Source: Boesenbergia rotunda (Eukaryota; Streptophyta; Magnoliopsida; Zingiberales; Zingiberaceae). From it: a DNA stretch of 64,000 nt. The stretch spans positions 93,707 to 157,706 of the forward strand of contig JAGFNQ010004017.1 of NCBI GenBank assembly GCA_024364735.1, given 5' to 3'. The notes beneath the pieces were generated by a model. The model made no database searches. It was not told the origin of the DNA and worked only from the letters and a program-made list of their open reading frames with translations. The position numbers and the translations under genes are program-made. Shown here piece after piece: positions 10,075 to 21,278 of the stretch (positions are counted from its first letter, which is position 1; each line of letters starts with the position of its first letter).

Positions 10075-10611
10075 ATTTCAAAATGCATTCAAACCTTTCA
10101 TGATTATTTCAAAATTGTTGGGAAACAATTGGGTAACTTTGGGGACATCTCACACAAACTATAAGGTTTAACAAAACGTTTTTGCTTGCTAGATATGGGG
10201 TGAGATGTTAGGATCAACTAAATTTCTCAAAATGTCATTGCATCCCTTGAGAAATTAAGTTGACGAGATAATAATCACATCGGTGACCAAGTGTGGGGAA
10301 AACCAATGCATAACACATGTGTATTTGGCTCCATGATCATACTTGGACATTCCAATCAAGGCAACTTGATTGGAAACCTGAATTTGATACAAGCTTAGTT
10401 GAAATTGCTTGAATGATTGTTGATTGAGTTTGACTCTATTTGGATGAATCAAAGTGATTGTTGAACCTATAAGGACTTTTGATCCTTGTTCAGGGATCAA
10501 TTTTAATCATGAGATCATGACCAAGTGCGATAAACTTCATCAGATCTTGTAGGAAAGATTCAGAAAATCTGATACTGAATGTTTCAGATCGTATCAGGGA
10601 GTATCAGGAAC

Positions 10612-10975
10612 CCTGATCGGTCACCGGACCGATCAGGCATAAGGCTGATCGGTCCCCGGACCGATCTGGCTCCACCCTGTAACGATCGGTCCACAGACCG
10701 ATCAGAGGGGCATCAGTGACTTTACGAAATTCTGATCAACCTTACTGAGCCAGCCTGGATCGGTCCCCGGACCGATCTGGCACCCTATGGTGATCGGTCC
10801 ACAGACCGATCAGGGGGCTCACAGGTCTCTCTCCGAACCCTACTGTCCCTGTCCTGATCGTTCAGCCGACCGATCAGGAGCGCGCCTGATCAGTCACCCG
10901 ACTGATCAGGCCCGGTTCAATCCGATCAGGCCATCACCTGATCGGTCTGGGCGCTATCAGATCGAACGGTGATCC
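10612..10975 (+). repeat. Internal GATCGGTC...GACCGATC palindrome array of SIRE-B
   Basis: At least seven inverted repeats of the type GATCGGTCCCCGGACCGATC occur between the RNase H end and the accessory ORF. The same palindrome is arrayed in the LTR. The rest of 10075-11281 shows no coding sequence and no clear TATA box. Confidence 0.8.
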
Positions 10976-11281
10976 GTTCCATAGCATTAAATTGCGGTTG
11001 GTGGACTGATCCACCAACCGATTAACTTCGCGAAAAACCTCTCATTGCCGAACCCTAGCGCCGAAACCTCCCACTTGCGCCTCTTCATCCTGAGCGAGAG
11101 TGTTCCTGCGTCTCCCTCTTTCTCGTGTGTGCAAGTTCTTACGATGGTCTGTACGGGCATCTTCTTGTTCTCTGTGAGTTCTCTACTTGCTCCAACTTTT
11201 CTGCGTCTCTGTCTTGCGCCGAGAGCTTCTCCTGCGCAAGTTCATCTTCCAGTTTTTTACGATCCTTTCAAACTAACTTCA

Positions 11282-12839
11282 ATGGCACCAAAGTGAGTTT
11301 TTGATTTAGTTTCCTTTATGACTCTGTTCATGGATTATATGTATATGAAGCTAATCATGTTTTGGTGTTTGTTCTTGGTTTTGTGTCGTGATCTCTTGTA
11401 TTGGCCGTGACCCTCTTGATCAAATGCTTCACTTTATGATTATCACTCTATCTTGGTTCCTTGATCCAACTGTGTTCTGTTAATCATTGTGTCTTGATCA
11501 CGTTCTCTGATTGGGTTTAACCTTACCTTGATCATATTTGTCTATTCCAATCTTTAAAAAATCTTCTAAGGGTAAGGAACCTATGGTGGAAAGCTCAAAG
11601 GGTAAAGGCCCTTCAGTATCTACACCTTCTCCAAGGCCTCCACCACCTCTACATACTCGATTTGAGAGTGTCACTCTTGCGTTAAATTTTGAGTGGCACA
11701 TTTTCAAACTTATGCCGTGTCGATCGGTGGACCAAACCTTTATTTATGGATATTGTCCTACGGTGAGACAAATCATTGAGTACTATGAGCTCCAACCCAT
11801 CCTTTTCTTAGAGAGGTCAATCAATTTTGATTTGGTCTCTGAATTCTACAATAACATGGTCAGTGAAGAGGGTACGGGGTGGAGGACCCGTGTCGCTGGT
11901 GTCGACCTTGATTTTAATCGATCAACTTTTACTGATTTTCTTGGTTGTCGCCGGTCAGACAATGATTTCTTTCTCTACCCTTACCTTCCTAATCCTCTTC
12001 CGGTTCCCTTCGATGGAGTCACTCCTGATTCCATCTACGAGTACTTTCTAGGCCATCCCAGGCCAAGGGGTTCCGGTGAGCACACCAGTGATTTTCCCAC
12101 ATTTCCTGCTCTTCGCCTTTCCCCTGTTGACTATGTTCTGTTCAAGATCATCACCAATTGTCTTCTACCTACTACTTTGAAACATCTGGATGAGATTCGC
12201 CCATCCCACTGCTTGATGCTCTACGGGATGCATCAGCAGTTAGATTTTGATCCAGTGGCCTCGGTTTATTTCTCCATCATCGTCTACAGTATGCAGTCCA
12301 CCCAGACAGTCTTCATGCCATTTGTCCATATCATCACTGCTTGGCTTGAGTCAGTGGGTATCGATGTTTCACAGGGTCGTATTGTGCCCATGATTCGACA
12401 GGACTGCCGTCTGGATCGTCGCGTGCTCGCTCAGTCCGGCATTGTTCTCGGGCCCCAGGGGCTGAGTTGGAAGGATCACAGACGTGAGGGTGAGCTACCG
12501 AGAGCAGCTCATGCCCAGGGGCCGCCAGCTGATACTGCAGATTACGACGAGTGGACTCCTGACCTACACTGGCAGGTTGCGGAGATAGAGCAGATGATGG
12601 AGCACGAGTTGCATATCTCCGAGCTCTGGCGACAGGAGGTCCGCTCAGAGTATCAGTCTTTCGGTCGCCGTATCGATGCTCTAGCATCTAATGTCTCTGA
12701 GATCAGCTCATTCCAGGACGCTTGGTATGAGGAGTGGTACCATCATGCGTATCCTGGTGGTGGGTCCCCCAGCATCCCTTTACCAGAGGACGTTATCTAC
12801 ATTGCTGATTCCTCATATGATGACCACGCAGGGGATTGA
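11282..12839 (+). CDS. Accessory ORF of SIRE-B (PF20167-like 'putative plant transposon protein')
   Basis: The open frame 11538-12839 codes for about 430 residues with no stop. It has a basic Ser/Lys N-terminus, then a domain matching the SIRE-A ORF (LVSEFYNNM at about residue 97, FTDFLGCRRSDNDF at about 130, LRLSPVDYVLFKIITNCLLP at about 195). A coiled-coil like tail rich in Glu and Gln and an acidic end follow. There is no signal peptide, membrane helix or polymerase motif. The frame lacks an early ATG. An upstream ATGGCACCAAA at 11282-11292 followed by GTGAGT looks like a short first exon, as in SIRE-A. The nearest acceptor (AG at 11569-11570) leaves the frame off by one base, so the gene may have lost a base or start elsewhere. 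Function unknown. Confidence 0.65.
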
Positions 12840-13356
12840 TGATATTTATGATGAGTGACATATTTGTTTATACTTTGACTTTGATGCATGTGTCTTGCAT
12901 CGTGTTATTTCTCTGGATGCTTTATGACTTGACTTTTCTAAATTTGCCTTACATGTTTTATCGTACTTTTGTATGCTTCTTGTTGATGCTATGATGAGTA
13001 CTATCTGCATATTTGTTACACTACCATGATTATGTTTATGATGTCATGCTCGTATGATACATATGCCTGTCTTGCCATGCCTATATCTGTTTGTCATATG
13101 TATTCATATGCTTATCATCAAATTGTTGTTGGTTTGGGATACCCCTAGGGTTGAGGGGGAGTATGGTTTAAACATAACAACCCTTCTAGACCCCTTTTCG
13201 GTGTTTGACAAAGGGGGAGAGTGTTGGTTGGTTATGTTTAGGATGATCATGTTGTAGGGGGAGGATCTGGATTCCCCTGTGATTCTAAATTTGGAAAACT
13301 TGATTGAGAATCCCTAAACTTAAAATCGGGTTGTCAAACAACAAAAAGGGGGAGAT
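12840..13356 (+). other. 3' non-coding region of SIRE-B with repeated polypurine tracts
   Basis: The priming tract AAAAAGGGGGAGA is at 13343-13355, directly before the LTR. Look-alikes occur at 13153-13161, 13211-13220 and 13256-13264. Multiple tracts are a known Sirevirus trait. Confidence 0.75.
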
Positions 13357-13470
13357 TGTTGATGCAGTCTGGTCCTGATTGTTGTTTTGATGTTGACACC
13401 GATTTTAGTTTAGGTGGATGATTATTGATTATGATTAAGTCCTGATCGGGGATTAGGTATGGTGTTGGAA

Positions 13471-13853
13471 AATCCTAACCTGGAGGGTTAGGTGTTGAAA
13501 ATTCTAGCTTGGAGGGCTAGGTGTGTGAAAAGTCCCAATTCAGAAGAGGTGGGTGAAAAGTCCTAGTTTGGAGGGCTAAGTGAAAAGTCTTAACTTGGAG
13601 GGTTAGGTACAAATTTCCATCTTGGAGAATTAGATAAAAAAGTCCTGGCTTGGAGGGTCAGGTCCTAGCTTGGAGGGCTAGGTTTGGAAAGTCCTAATCC
13701 TTAAGAGTTGGGTGAAAAGTCCTAGCTTGGAGGGCTAGGTGAAAAGTCCTAACTTGGAGGGTTAGGTGCAAATTCCCAACTTGGAGGGTTAGGTGAAAAA
13801 TTCTTAGCTTGGAGGGCTAAGGTGGATGAAACCCTAGCTTGGAGGGCTAGGTT
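13471..13853 (+). repeat. Tandem hairpin array with compensatory stems, SIRE-B LTR
   Basis: About a dozen hairpins of roughly 19 bases follow one another at about 27-35 bases. Most have the 7-base loop TTGGAGG. Stems include CCTAAC/GTTAGG, CCTAGC/GCTAGG, CTTAGC/GCTAAG and the wobble forms CCTGGC/GTCAGG and CTTAAC/GTTAGG. The linker is often TGAAAAGT. Confidence 0.85.
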
Positions 13854-13860
13854 GGAGCCC

Positions 13861-14525
13861 CTGGATCGGTCTGGTGACCGATCAGGGAGTTGGCACGGTG
13901 CTCCTTCGTGGATCGGTCTGGTGACCGATCCAGCGATGACTGATCGGTCTGGTGACCGATCAGGGAGTATGTGTTTCACCCACTGCTTGGCTCCTGATCG
14001 GTATGGTGACCGATCAGGGAGCAAACAGTGAGGTTGAGTTCCCTTGCTGAACTGCTCCTGATCGGTCTGGTGACCAATCAGGGAGCAAACAGTGAGGTTG
14101 AGTTCCCTTCCTGAACTGCTCCTGATTGGTCTGGTGACCGATCAGGATCTCTGTGCAGATCGTTGTGGAGAACGATCCAGCATCGCAGGTTCCTCTCTAT
14201 GATCGATCAGGATGGAGCCTGATCGGTCTGGACGTAGCCTGATCGGTCTGGTGACCGATCAGAAGGTTTCCTGATCGGTCCGGTGATCGATCAGGAGGTC
14301 TGGACTATGAAGCTCAGAAATCGCCCGATAAAGGGGTGGATCGGTCGGGTGATCGATCCACAACCTGGGATCGGTCTGGTGATCGATCCAGGAGAGCCCA
14401 AAGAAATCACGATTTCTAATCAAGCGTTGGGGACCGATCAGGACGGAGCCTGATCGGTCTGGACCCAGCCTGATCGGACTAGTGACCGATCAGGAGGCTC
14501 TCTGATCGGTCCGGTGACCGATCAC
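13861..14525 (+). repeat. GATCGGTC...GACCGATC palindrome array in SIRE-B LTR
   Basis: More than a dozen inverted repeats of the form GATCGGTC-TGGT-GACCGATC occur in 665 bp, some with single changes. They match the internal array at 10612-10975. Confidence 0.85.
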
Positions 14526-15549
14526 TTTAATTCAAATTGCACTGTCAGACGCTCTGATCACGCCTAACCGTATCCGATTCTCTGCTGCTTACATCTGATA
14601 TTTGATTTACTGTGTGATATGCTGCTCTAACACACTAATTAAGCTGCAGGTGACAGGGGAGGATTCAAACACTCAAGGAGAAGTCAATGGAGGCTTTCCT
14701 TGGAGCAGGTTTGTCCGTTTTCCATCTCAGGTTACAACGGCCGGAGCTGCTGACTGGAGCTTGGCTGAGGGGAGCTCAGAAAGTTCAGGAAGGGCTCAGT
14801 GGTAGCTGGCGTTGGCAGGGAAGCAGCTGGAGGCTGCAAGAGATGCTGTCACCTGGTGCTGAGTGGTGAAACAAAAGGGTGGAAGAAGGGTTCGTTGAAG
14901 CATAGGTTGCGTTCTAGTCTTTGCGAACTAAGTTCTTGCTGCGCCTGTGTGTTCTCCACATCTAGCTTGTGCGTTCTGAAGTTTTCATCACCTTGAGCAA
15001 GCTACTGTAATCGAGAAGCAATCATCCATTACTTGAGCGCTTGAAGGAGAGAACAAGAGGCTTAGAGTTCGACAGCGGGAAGACACGAGGAAGGGTTTCT
15101 TGCGTGAGATCGCCGCTAGGTGGAGCTCAGGAAAGCTTGCTGTGTTCTTGTCTTTGCTAAGTGCTTGAGTAAGATCCTTCTTGTTATTTCTTTGTGCTTA
15201 AACTTAAATCTGTGATTGAAACGTTGTGGAAAGGTTTCTCCACCGAGAAGAAGGTTGCTTTCTATCCGGTGATAACCGGGGCTTGATCTGCCGACGATCA
15301 AGGGATCGCCCACCTTAAGGGCACGCCAAGGAGTAGGGGTAAGTTATCCCCAAATCTTATAAACCCTCCTTGTTAGCGATCTTGCTAGTGTGTCTACTTT
15401 GCTTTCGTTTTCTGTTTTCTGCTTACTCTGTGATTATTTCTTCCGTTGTGCTACTGATAAGTTTGAGTGCAGAAATTCGATTTGTGCCAAAGGTCTAAGT
15501 GATTGGCTATATTCACCCCCCCCCCTCTCTAGCCATACGGGTTCCAACA

Positions 15550-16247
15550 GTTACGATCATATACAGTGGCTATGACATCTTTAGTCCTATAACAATGAAG
15601 TTAATAGACCAGATTGTTTAAAGGGGTATCTTGTACCCATAAAGTTTGATATCAACTAAAGTTTTGCTTGTATTTACTATACAACTCACATATAGCCCAA
15701 GTGGGAGATTGTTGGATATTATTATTATCTCTATTAGGTGGGCTTATTTGTAAGTTGCACATGTAAATACAATCTGAGCCCTTAAAGTGATCTAACTTAT
15801 GTTTATTGGGTTTCGGATTATTGGATGCGGGTTCAATGTATAGAACTCTTTAGACCAATCTGTTATTATCTATGGGTTGATAGCAGATTGGATTTCTATA
15901 TAAAGGGGAGGTCCCCAAGGGTTTAGGTGATCTTTATGACCTAGTTTCTTGTTCTCCATTGACAAGAAATTTTACGACACCGTCAAACCTATGCCCGTTG
16001 GAAGATACTCCTTCTTCCTTCCGCTGCATCTTCTTCCACAAGGATCAAGCCGACAACGCTACGACAAGGACGATGTCTCTTCAATCAGGTTCCTTGTCAT
16101 TCAGTTTATATTATTTTATTCTTGTCATGCCATGATTCGAAGAAACAATAGATCCATATTTATATGTCTTGTGTTTTCTCTTTCGAATTCTTATTTTGTT
16201 TCTAGAATTCATGTGGTTAGGAGAAAACCCAAGTTCTATCATGAACT
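15550..16247 (+). repeat. Copia 3' end and LTR start, interrupted by SIRE-C
   Basis: A polypurine tract (AAGTGGGAGA, 15699-15708) precedes an LTR start TGTTGGATATTATT at 15710. This LTR runs to 16247, where SIRE-C is inserted (TSD GAACT), and resumes after 20800. The 160 bases before it are the 3' non-coding end of the same older element. Confidence 0.65.
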
Positions 16248-17172
16248 TGTTAGGGCAATCGACCTAAGTATAATCAAGAGGATCATGGGTTTTGATGTGT
16301 GTGTCAATATGATTAAGTTAGGGTGTCATGTTGGTTTGATATGTGTGTTTGAGTCATGCAGGACTTGATGAATCACACATGAGGTACGCATCCGAGGGAC
16401 AAGAGCCGAAGGAAGAGGACTCCAAGGGAAAGCCGGGGAAGTAGACTTCAAGGGCATACGCGAAGGATGACATGGAGGAAAGCCGCGGGCTTGTGTGCGC
16501 ATCCGAGGGACGAAAGCCAAGGAAGAGAACTTCAATGGGCAAGCCAAGGGAGTGGACTTCAAGGCATACGCGAAGGGTAGTCTTCGGAGTGAGTGTAAGT
16601 GAAATTGTAATTTGGGCAATCGACTGCGGTTGGGGCAGTCGACTGCCAGAACTCACAGAAAGATCAGTCGACTGGTCCTGGACCAGTCGACTGATCAGTT
16701 CGAAAAACTAGCCGTTAGGCTAGCTATTTGGCTAGGACCAGTCAACTGATGGCGAGCTGGGTTATTTGTTTAAACATCCCTCTCCACTATTTAAGCAGTA
16801 GCTTAAGGCTAAGAGAAGTTTAGCTCTTCATTGTAAGATCTTCTCTTTTGTGCTCATCTTCCTCCTCAAACTCTAGATCATCTTGTAAGGAGGAAAAAAG
16901 ATTGTGAGAGGTTGTTCTCTACCGAGAAGGAGAAAGACATAGCCGAAGATTGTCGGGGCGTGATCCATCGAAGGATCAAGGGATCGTCCACCTTAAGGAC
17001 ATGCCGTGGAGTAGGAGCAAGAAATCTCCAAACCACGTAAAACGGTATTGTGTTAACATTGTTATTTTAATTATTAAGTTTCCACTCGTGCTAACATTGT
17101 AGGAAGAATCACAAATTGGGGTGATCGAACTATTCACCCCCCCCCCCTCTAGCCAGGTCGTCGATCCTAACA
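16248..17172 (+). repeat. SIRE-C 5' LTR
   Basis: 925 bp. It contains a roughly 100-bp duplication (CGCATCCGAGGGAC... at about 16388 and 16498), a CAGTCGACTG palindrome cluster (16618-16750), a TATA-like TATTTAAG at 16789-16796 and a C-run near 17139-17150 (CACCCCCCCCCCTCTAGCC). Confidence 0.9.
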
Positions 17173-17174
17173 AG

Positions 17175-17186
17175 TGGTATCAGAGC
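17175..17186 (+). other. Primer binding site of SIRE-C
   Basis: TGGTATCAGAGC, complementary to the 3' end of initiator-Met tRNA, lies two bases after the 5' LTR. Confidence 0.92.
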
Positions 17187-17236
17187 ACAAGGACACCTTC
17201 AACGGACGAACCGCCGAGAAGAGCAAAATCATTGAA

Positions 17237-18867
17237 ATGACCGGCTTGCACATCCAACCGCCAAAATTCGAGAGAGAATTCTCATGGTGGAAGAAGAGAA
17301 TGGAGTTATTCTTCAATACTGATTTTGATATAATGTTAATTATGAAAAATGGGTTTGAAGTGCCTAAGGATTAAGAGAACAAGTTACTTGATGAAGTAAG
17401 ATGGAGTAGGAAACAAAGAGATGATCATCTAGCAAATTTCAAAGCCTTGCATCATCTACTCAGTGTGCTCCCCCAACAAGAAGTAACAAGGATTGGAAAC
17501 TACTCAAGTGCCAAGAATTTATGGAAAATCTAGTAGAGCTTCATGAAGGCACTTCGGAGGCGAAAATGGCAAAAAGAGATCTTCTCCGGTCCCAACTCAA
17601 TAATATCAAACTTGATAAAGGGGAGAAGGTAACAAATTTACATACTAGATTTAAGAAAATACTAAATGGACTAATAAGCGTAGGGAACAATTATCCAACC
17701 GAGACATTTTGATGAAAGCCATCAATGCATTCCCAAGAACACCAAATTGGAGCTCAATGGTGAACTCATACTACATTTCCAAGGATCTAGATAAAACATC
17801 TCTAGAAGAATTTTTCTCAACCATGGAGCTTCATGAGACTCAAGTTGGAGGAACAATTGAAGAGATATACAAGTCAAAGAGTATAGTACTTGTGGCAGAC
17901 AAGGGAAAAGGTAAAAAAAAGAAGGTCTTATCATCCGATTCGGAGGAGTCTAGTGCATCCATGGATAGTGATGCGGAAGCCTACATAGTAAGAAAAATGA
18001 GAAAAACATTTAAACATTTTTCTACTAACAAGTCTCATGGTAGGAAAGGGTCGAGGAGCAAAAGTAGAACAAGGAAGATTATTTGCTACAATTGCCAAGG
18101 AGAAGGACACTTGAGAGATGAGTGTCTCCTCTTGAAAAAGAAGGAAGGAAAGAAGAAAAAAGAAATCAAAAGAGAAGGAGAAGAAAGTGCAAAACTTGAA
18201 GGCTACATGGGATTATTGATCCTCATCGGAGGAGGAGGAGGAACACCATGTATCCCATTTCGCACTAATGGGAATTGACGACATTGCCTCCACATCATCC
18301 GAATTTGAAGGGAGCTCAAGTGAAGATGAAGGGAGCTCAAGTGAAGGGGGAGGCTCAACTTTGGAATCAGACATCTCGGTAAGTGAGGTATACAACTTAC
18401 CCACTTCTACTCTTGTAAAAATAATTTCTAGTACTAATGATGATTTGGTTAATGCTAGAAAGAAAATTAAGTGCTTGAAAAATGAGATGTGCATGTTAAA
18501 GAAGAAATTAGCATCCATGGAAATTAAGGATGATGTGCATGGTTCTTCTTCCATTTCAAATGACTTATGTTTAGAAGAAGAAAATAAGGATTTAAGGGAA
18601 AAAGTAGATAGCCTTACCAAAGCCCTTAGGAAATTTGAAGTTGGCTCAAAGACACTAGATATGATCATTGAGATCCAAAGAGCAAGTTTTAAGAAAGAGG
18701 GATTAAGCTTTGGGAAGTCTAACAATGAAAAAATCTATCATTGTCTACTTGCTAAAGGACAAGCAAAGACCAAGACCCTAAGTAAGAAATGGATCCCCAA
18801 GGAGTACTTGGTCAACCCAATTAGGAAACATTTCTATTGGGTACCAAAGTCAATCCTTAAGGATTAA
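17237..18867 (+). pseudogene. gag: Gag of SIRE-C, frameshifted
   Basis: The likely start is ATG at 17237 (MTGLHIQPPKF); the frame open upstream overlaps the primer site. The order is gag core (FSWWKKRMELFF), a stop at 17372-17374, ENLVELHEGTSEAKMAKRDLL (about 17524), AINAFPRTPNWSSMV (about 17718) and the CCHC zinc knuckle CYNCQGEGHLRDEC (about 18090). An acidic Ser/Glu-rich region, a coiled coil (about 18430-18520) and the C-terminal motif FYWVPKS before TAA at 18865 follow. At least two frameshifts and one stop break it. Gag ends where a Sirevirus gag would join protease, with no pol behind it, so the truncation is built into the element. Confidence 0.8.
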
Positions 18868-19861
18868 AGGATTTGGGGTAAGTCGACCATGGTGTTAGAA
18901 TCTCAAATTTTTGAAATTTGGTTGACTTGAGGTATTAAGGGGGAGTATGTAGCCCATAATAGAAATTCTTGATAAAATAGGCTAAATAAGGCTTACCTTT
19001 AACACATCTCATATTAGCTTGCTTTATGAGTATATTCATGGATATGAGATGTTAGGATGATACAAATAACTTATGTTTGTGGTATTTTGATGGGTTATTG
19101 AATGTATCACATTAGTAAGAATAGACCAACTATAGGGAAAGTAAATGTTTAATTAATGGACATCTTGCCCAAAGATTATAGTTGGACATTTCAAATAATT
19201 TGAAAACATTTCTATGTTTTATGTGTTATGACATATGTTTGCGAAACACATGATTTCAAAACTAGGATGAAAGTTTTGTACAAAATTGAATGTTTTCAAA
19301 GAATTTGAGTTTTTGTCAAAAAGTCAAACATGTTTAGATTTTCATAAAACTATATTTCTCTCTGCTAGAATACATCATAAGAAACATGTTTGAAAATTTT
19401 CATGATTTTTCAAATTTTATGGAATTAATGGTGCATTTTTGAATTTTGGCCTAGAAACTGTAGTTTTCAGACTGAAGAGTATCAGTTGACTGCCCTCAGG
19501 GGCAGTCGACTGATTCTTCTATGAAATGGTAGTACGAAGACACCAGTCGACTGATAACTGTCTCAGTCGACTAGTCCTTCTGGTTTCTGATTCCTAGGAT
19601 TTTCATAAGGTGAAAAGTGTCTCTACTTGATGCCAATGGGTATTGTTGCTTTGGGCAATCTTTTGATGGTACCAAAGGGGGAGAATTGGGAGGTTTAAGT
19701 TAGTTTTGTAACTTAACTTGTGGAAAATTGAAAATTATATGGAGGGTATAGGTTAAGGGGGGATGCATGTTTATGCTTCTGTATTTACTATACTTTTAAT
19801 TTTCAAGTATTATGTTAGCACCTAACTTAAACATATTGCCACACATCAAAAAGTGGGAGAT
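18868..19861 (+). other. 3' region of SIRE-C with internal palindromes and polypurine tracts
   Basis: CAGTCGACTG-type palindromes recur at about 19486-19592, the same motif as in its LTR. Polypurine tracts lie at 18935-18945, 19674-19684 and, directly before the LTR, 19848-19860. No accessory ORF is present. Confidence 0.75.
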
Positions 19862-20800
19862 TGTTGGGGCAATCGACCCAAGTATGATCAAGAGGATCAT
19901 GGGTTTTGATGTGTGTGCCAATATGATTAAGTTAGGGTGTCATGTTGGTTTGATATGTGTGTTTGAGTCATGCAAGACTTGGTGAATCACACATGAAGTA
20001 CACATCCGAGGGACGAGAGCCGAAGGAAGAGGACTCCAAGTAAAAGCCGGGGAAGTAGACTTCAAGTGCGACGTGAAGGATGGCATGGAGGCAAGCCGTG
20101 GGCTTGTGTGCGCATCCGAGAGATGAAAGCTAAGGAAGAGAACTTCAAGGGGCAAGCCAAGGGAGTGAACTTCAAGGCATATGCGAAGGGTGGTCTTCAG
20201 AGTGAGTGTGAGTGAAATTGTAAGCTGGGCAGTCGACTGCGGTTGGGGCAGTCAACTACCAGAACTCACAGAAAGATCAGTCGACTAGTCCTGGGCCAGT
20301 CGACTGATCAATTTGAAAAACTAGACGTTGGCTAGCTGTTTGGCTAGAACCAGTCAATTGCCTCTGAGGTAGTCGACTAATGGCGAGCTGGGCTGTTTGT
20401 TTAAACAACCCTCTCCACTATTTAAGCAGTAACTTAAGGCTAAGAAAAGCTCAGCTCTTCATTGTAAGATCTTCTCTTTTGTGCTCATCTTCCTCCTCAA
20501 ACTCTAGATTCATCTTGTAAGGAGGAAGAAACATTGTGAGAGGTTGTTCTCCGCCGAGAAGGAGAAAGACTTAGCCGAAGATTGCCGGGGCGTGATCCAC
20601 CGAAGTATCAAGGGAACGTCCACCTCAAGGACACGCCGTAGAGTAGGAGCAAAAAATCTCCGAACCACGTAAAACGGTATTGTGTTAGTATTGTTATTTT
20701 AATTGTTAAGTTTCCACTCGTGCTAACATTGTAGGAAGAATTGTGAATTGGGGTGATCGAGCTATTCACCCCCCCTCTAGCCGAGCCATCGATCCTAACA
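19862..20800 (+). repeat. SIRE-C 3' LTR
   Basis: 939 bp, clearly similar to the 5' copy but with scattered substitutions and small indels, including an extra palindrome near 20350. TATA-like TATTTAAG is at 20419-20426. A shorter C-run lies near 20769. Confidence 0.9.
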
Positions 20801-21278
20801 GAACTTTATGCGATTGATTAGGTTTTATGGATGTTTCTCACTAGCTATCAGGGTAAATCGGAAGCGTTGGCGGTGGACGGTTCAAAAGCCTAGCATCCTA
20901 GGGTTTGGTACCCATTTGAAAGAAAAATTTCTGTAAAATACGCCGTAGTTGGGATCGAACGACGAATGTCTGAGATGACAACTAATCATCCTATCACTGT
21001 ATCATAGGTCTGGAGGCTAATCTTTTTGCTCATATGCCATTGATATTTACATTCAATTGAGGATTATCCGCGTCTCTATCCTCCAGGAAGAAGGGTAATG
21101 TCATTCATCTTCAAAATTAATCAAATCATAAAAATTAAACATTTAAATTTTCAAAAGAAAAATTAATATTTAAAAATTATTAAATTACATGGCATCTTTT
21201 TTGTCACTTCTCAGATCAATCTTTTTAAGAACTTCTCAAACTTAAAATTAAAAAAAATGATGGGTCAACAATCATCAT
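20801..21278 (+). repeat. Continuation of the Copia LTR split by SIRE-C, then AT-rich DNA
   Basis: It starts with the second copy of GAACT. It includes TCGGAAGCGTTGGCGGTGG, a typical Copia U5-like stretch. Where the LTR ends before 21279 is not clear. Confidence 0.5.

Larger units (their letters stand above)
9427..15549 (+). mobile_element. SIRE-B: 3' half of a Sirevirus-like Copia element
   Basis: In order it holds the end of Copia pol (RNase H), a non-coding spacer with GATCGGTC palindromes, an accessory ORF, several polypurine tracts and a 2.2-kb LTR. The 5' LTR, gag and most of pol are absent, and pol starts abruptly at the SIRE-A LTR. The missing half is not found left of SIRE-A. The extra ORF between pol and the 3' LTR is the position where some Sireviruses carry an additional (env-like) ORF. 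Here the protein shows no membrane segment. Confidence 0.8.
13357..15549 (+). repeat. SIRE-B 3' LTR
   Basis: This 2193-bp LTR begins TGTTGATGCAG and ends GGGTTCCAACA. It contains a hairpin array (13471-13853), a GATCGGTC palindrome array (13861-14525) and, near the 3' end, a C-run (CACCCCCCCCCCTCTCTAGCC, about 15513-15533). No convincing TATA box is visible between the palindromes and the U5-like part. A partner LTR is not in the window, so the ends rest on the polypurine tract and the TG...CA form. Confidence 0.8.
16248..20800 (+). mobile_element. SIRE-C: complete gag-only Copia element
   Basis: LTRs 16248-17172 and 19862-20800 (TGTTRGGGCAATCGAC...GATCCTAACA) enclose a primer site, a decayed gag and a non-coding 3' region with polypurine tracts. 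The 5-bp target-site duplication GAACT is present on both sides (16243-16247 and 20801-20805), so both ends are exact. The element is 4553 bp and contains no protease, integrase, reverse transcriptase or RNase H. It is a non-autonomous gag-carrying derivative (TR-GAG type) that used the enzymes of another element. Confidence 0.92.

Noticed and set aside
20940..21010. tRNA-like phrase GTTGGGATCGAACGACG
   Set aside because: The rest of a tRNA (acceptor stem, anticodon arm) cannot be found; likely LTR sequence.
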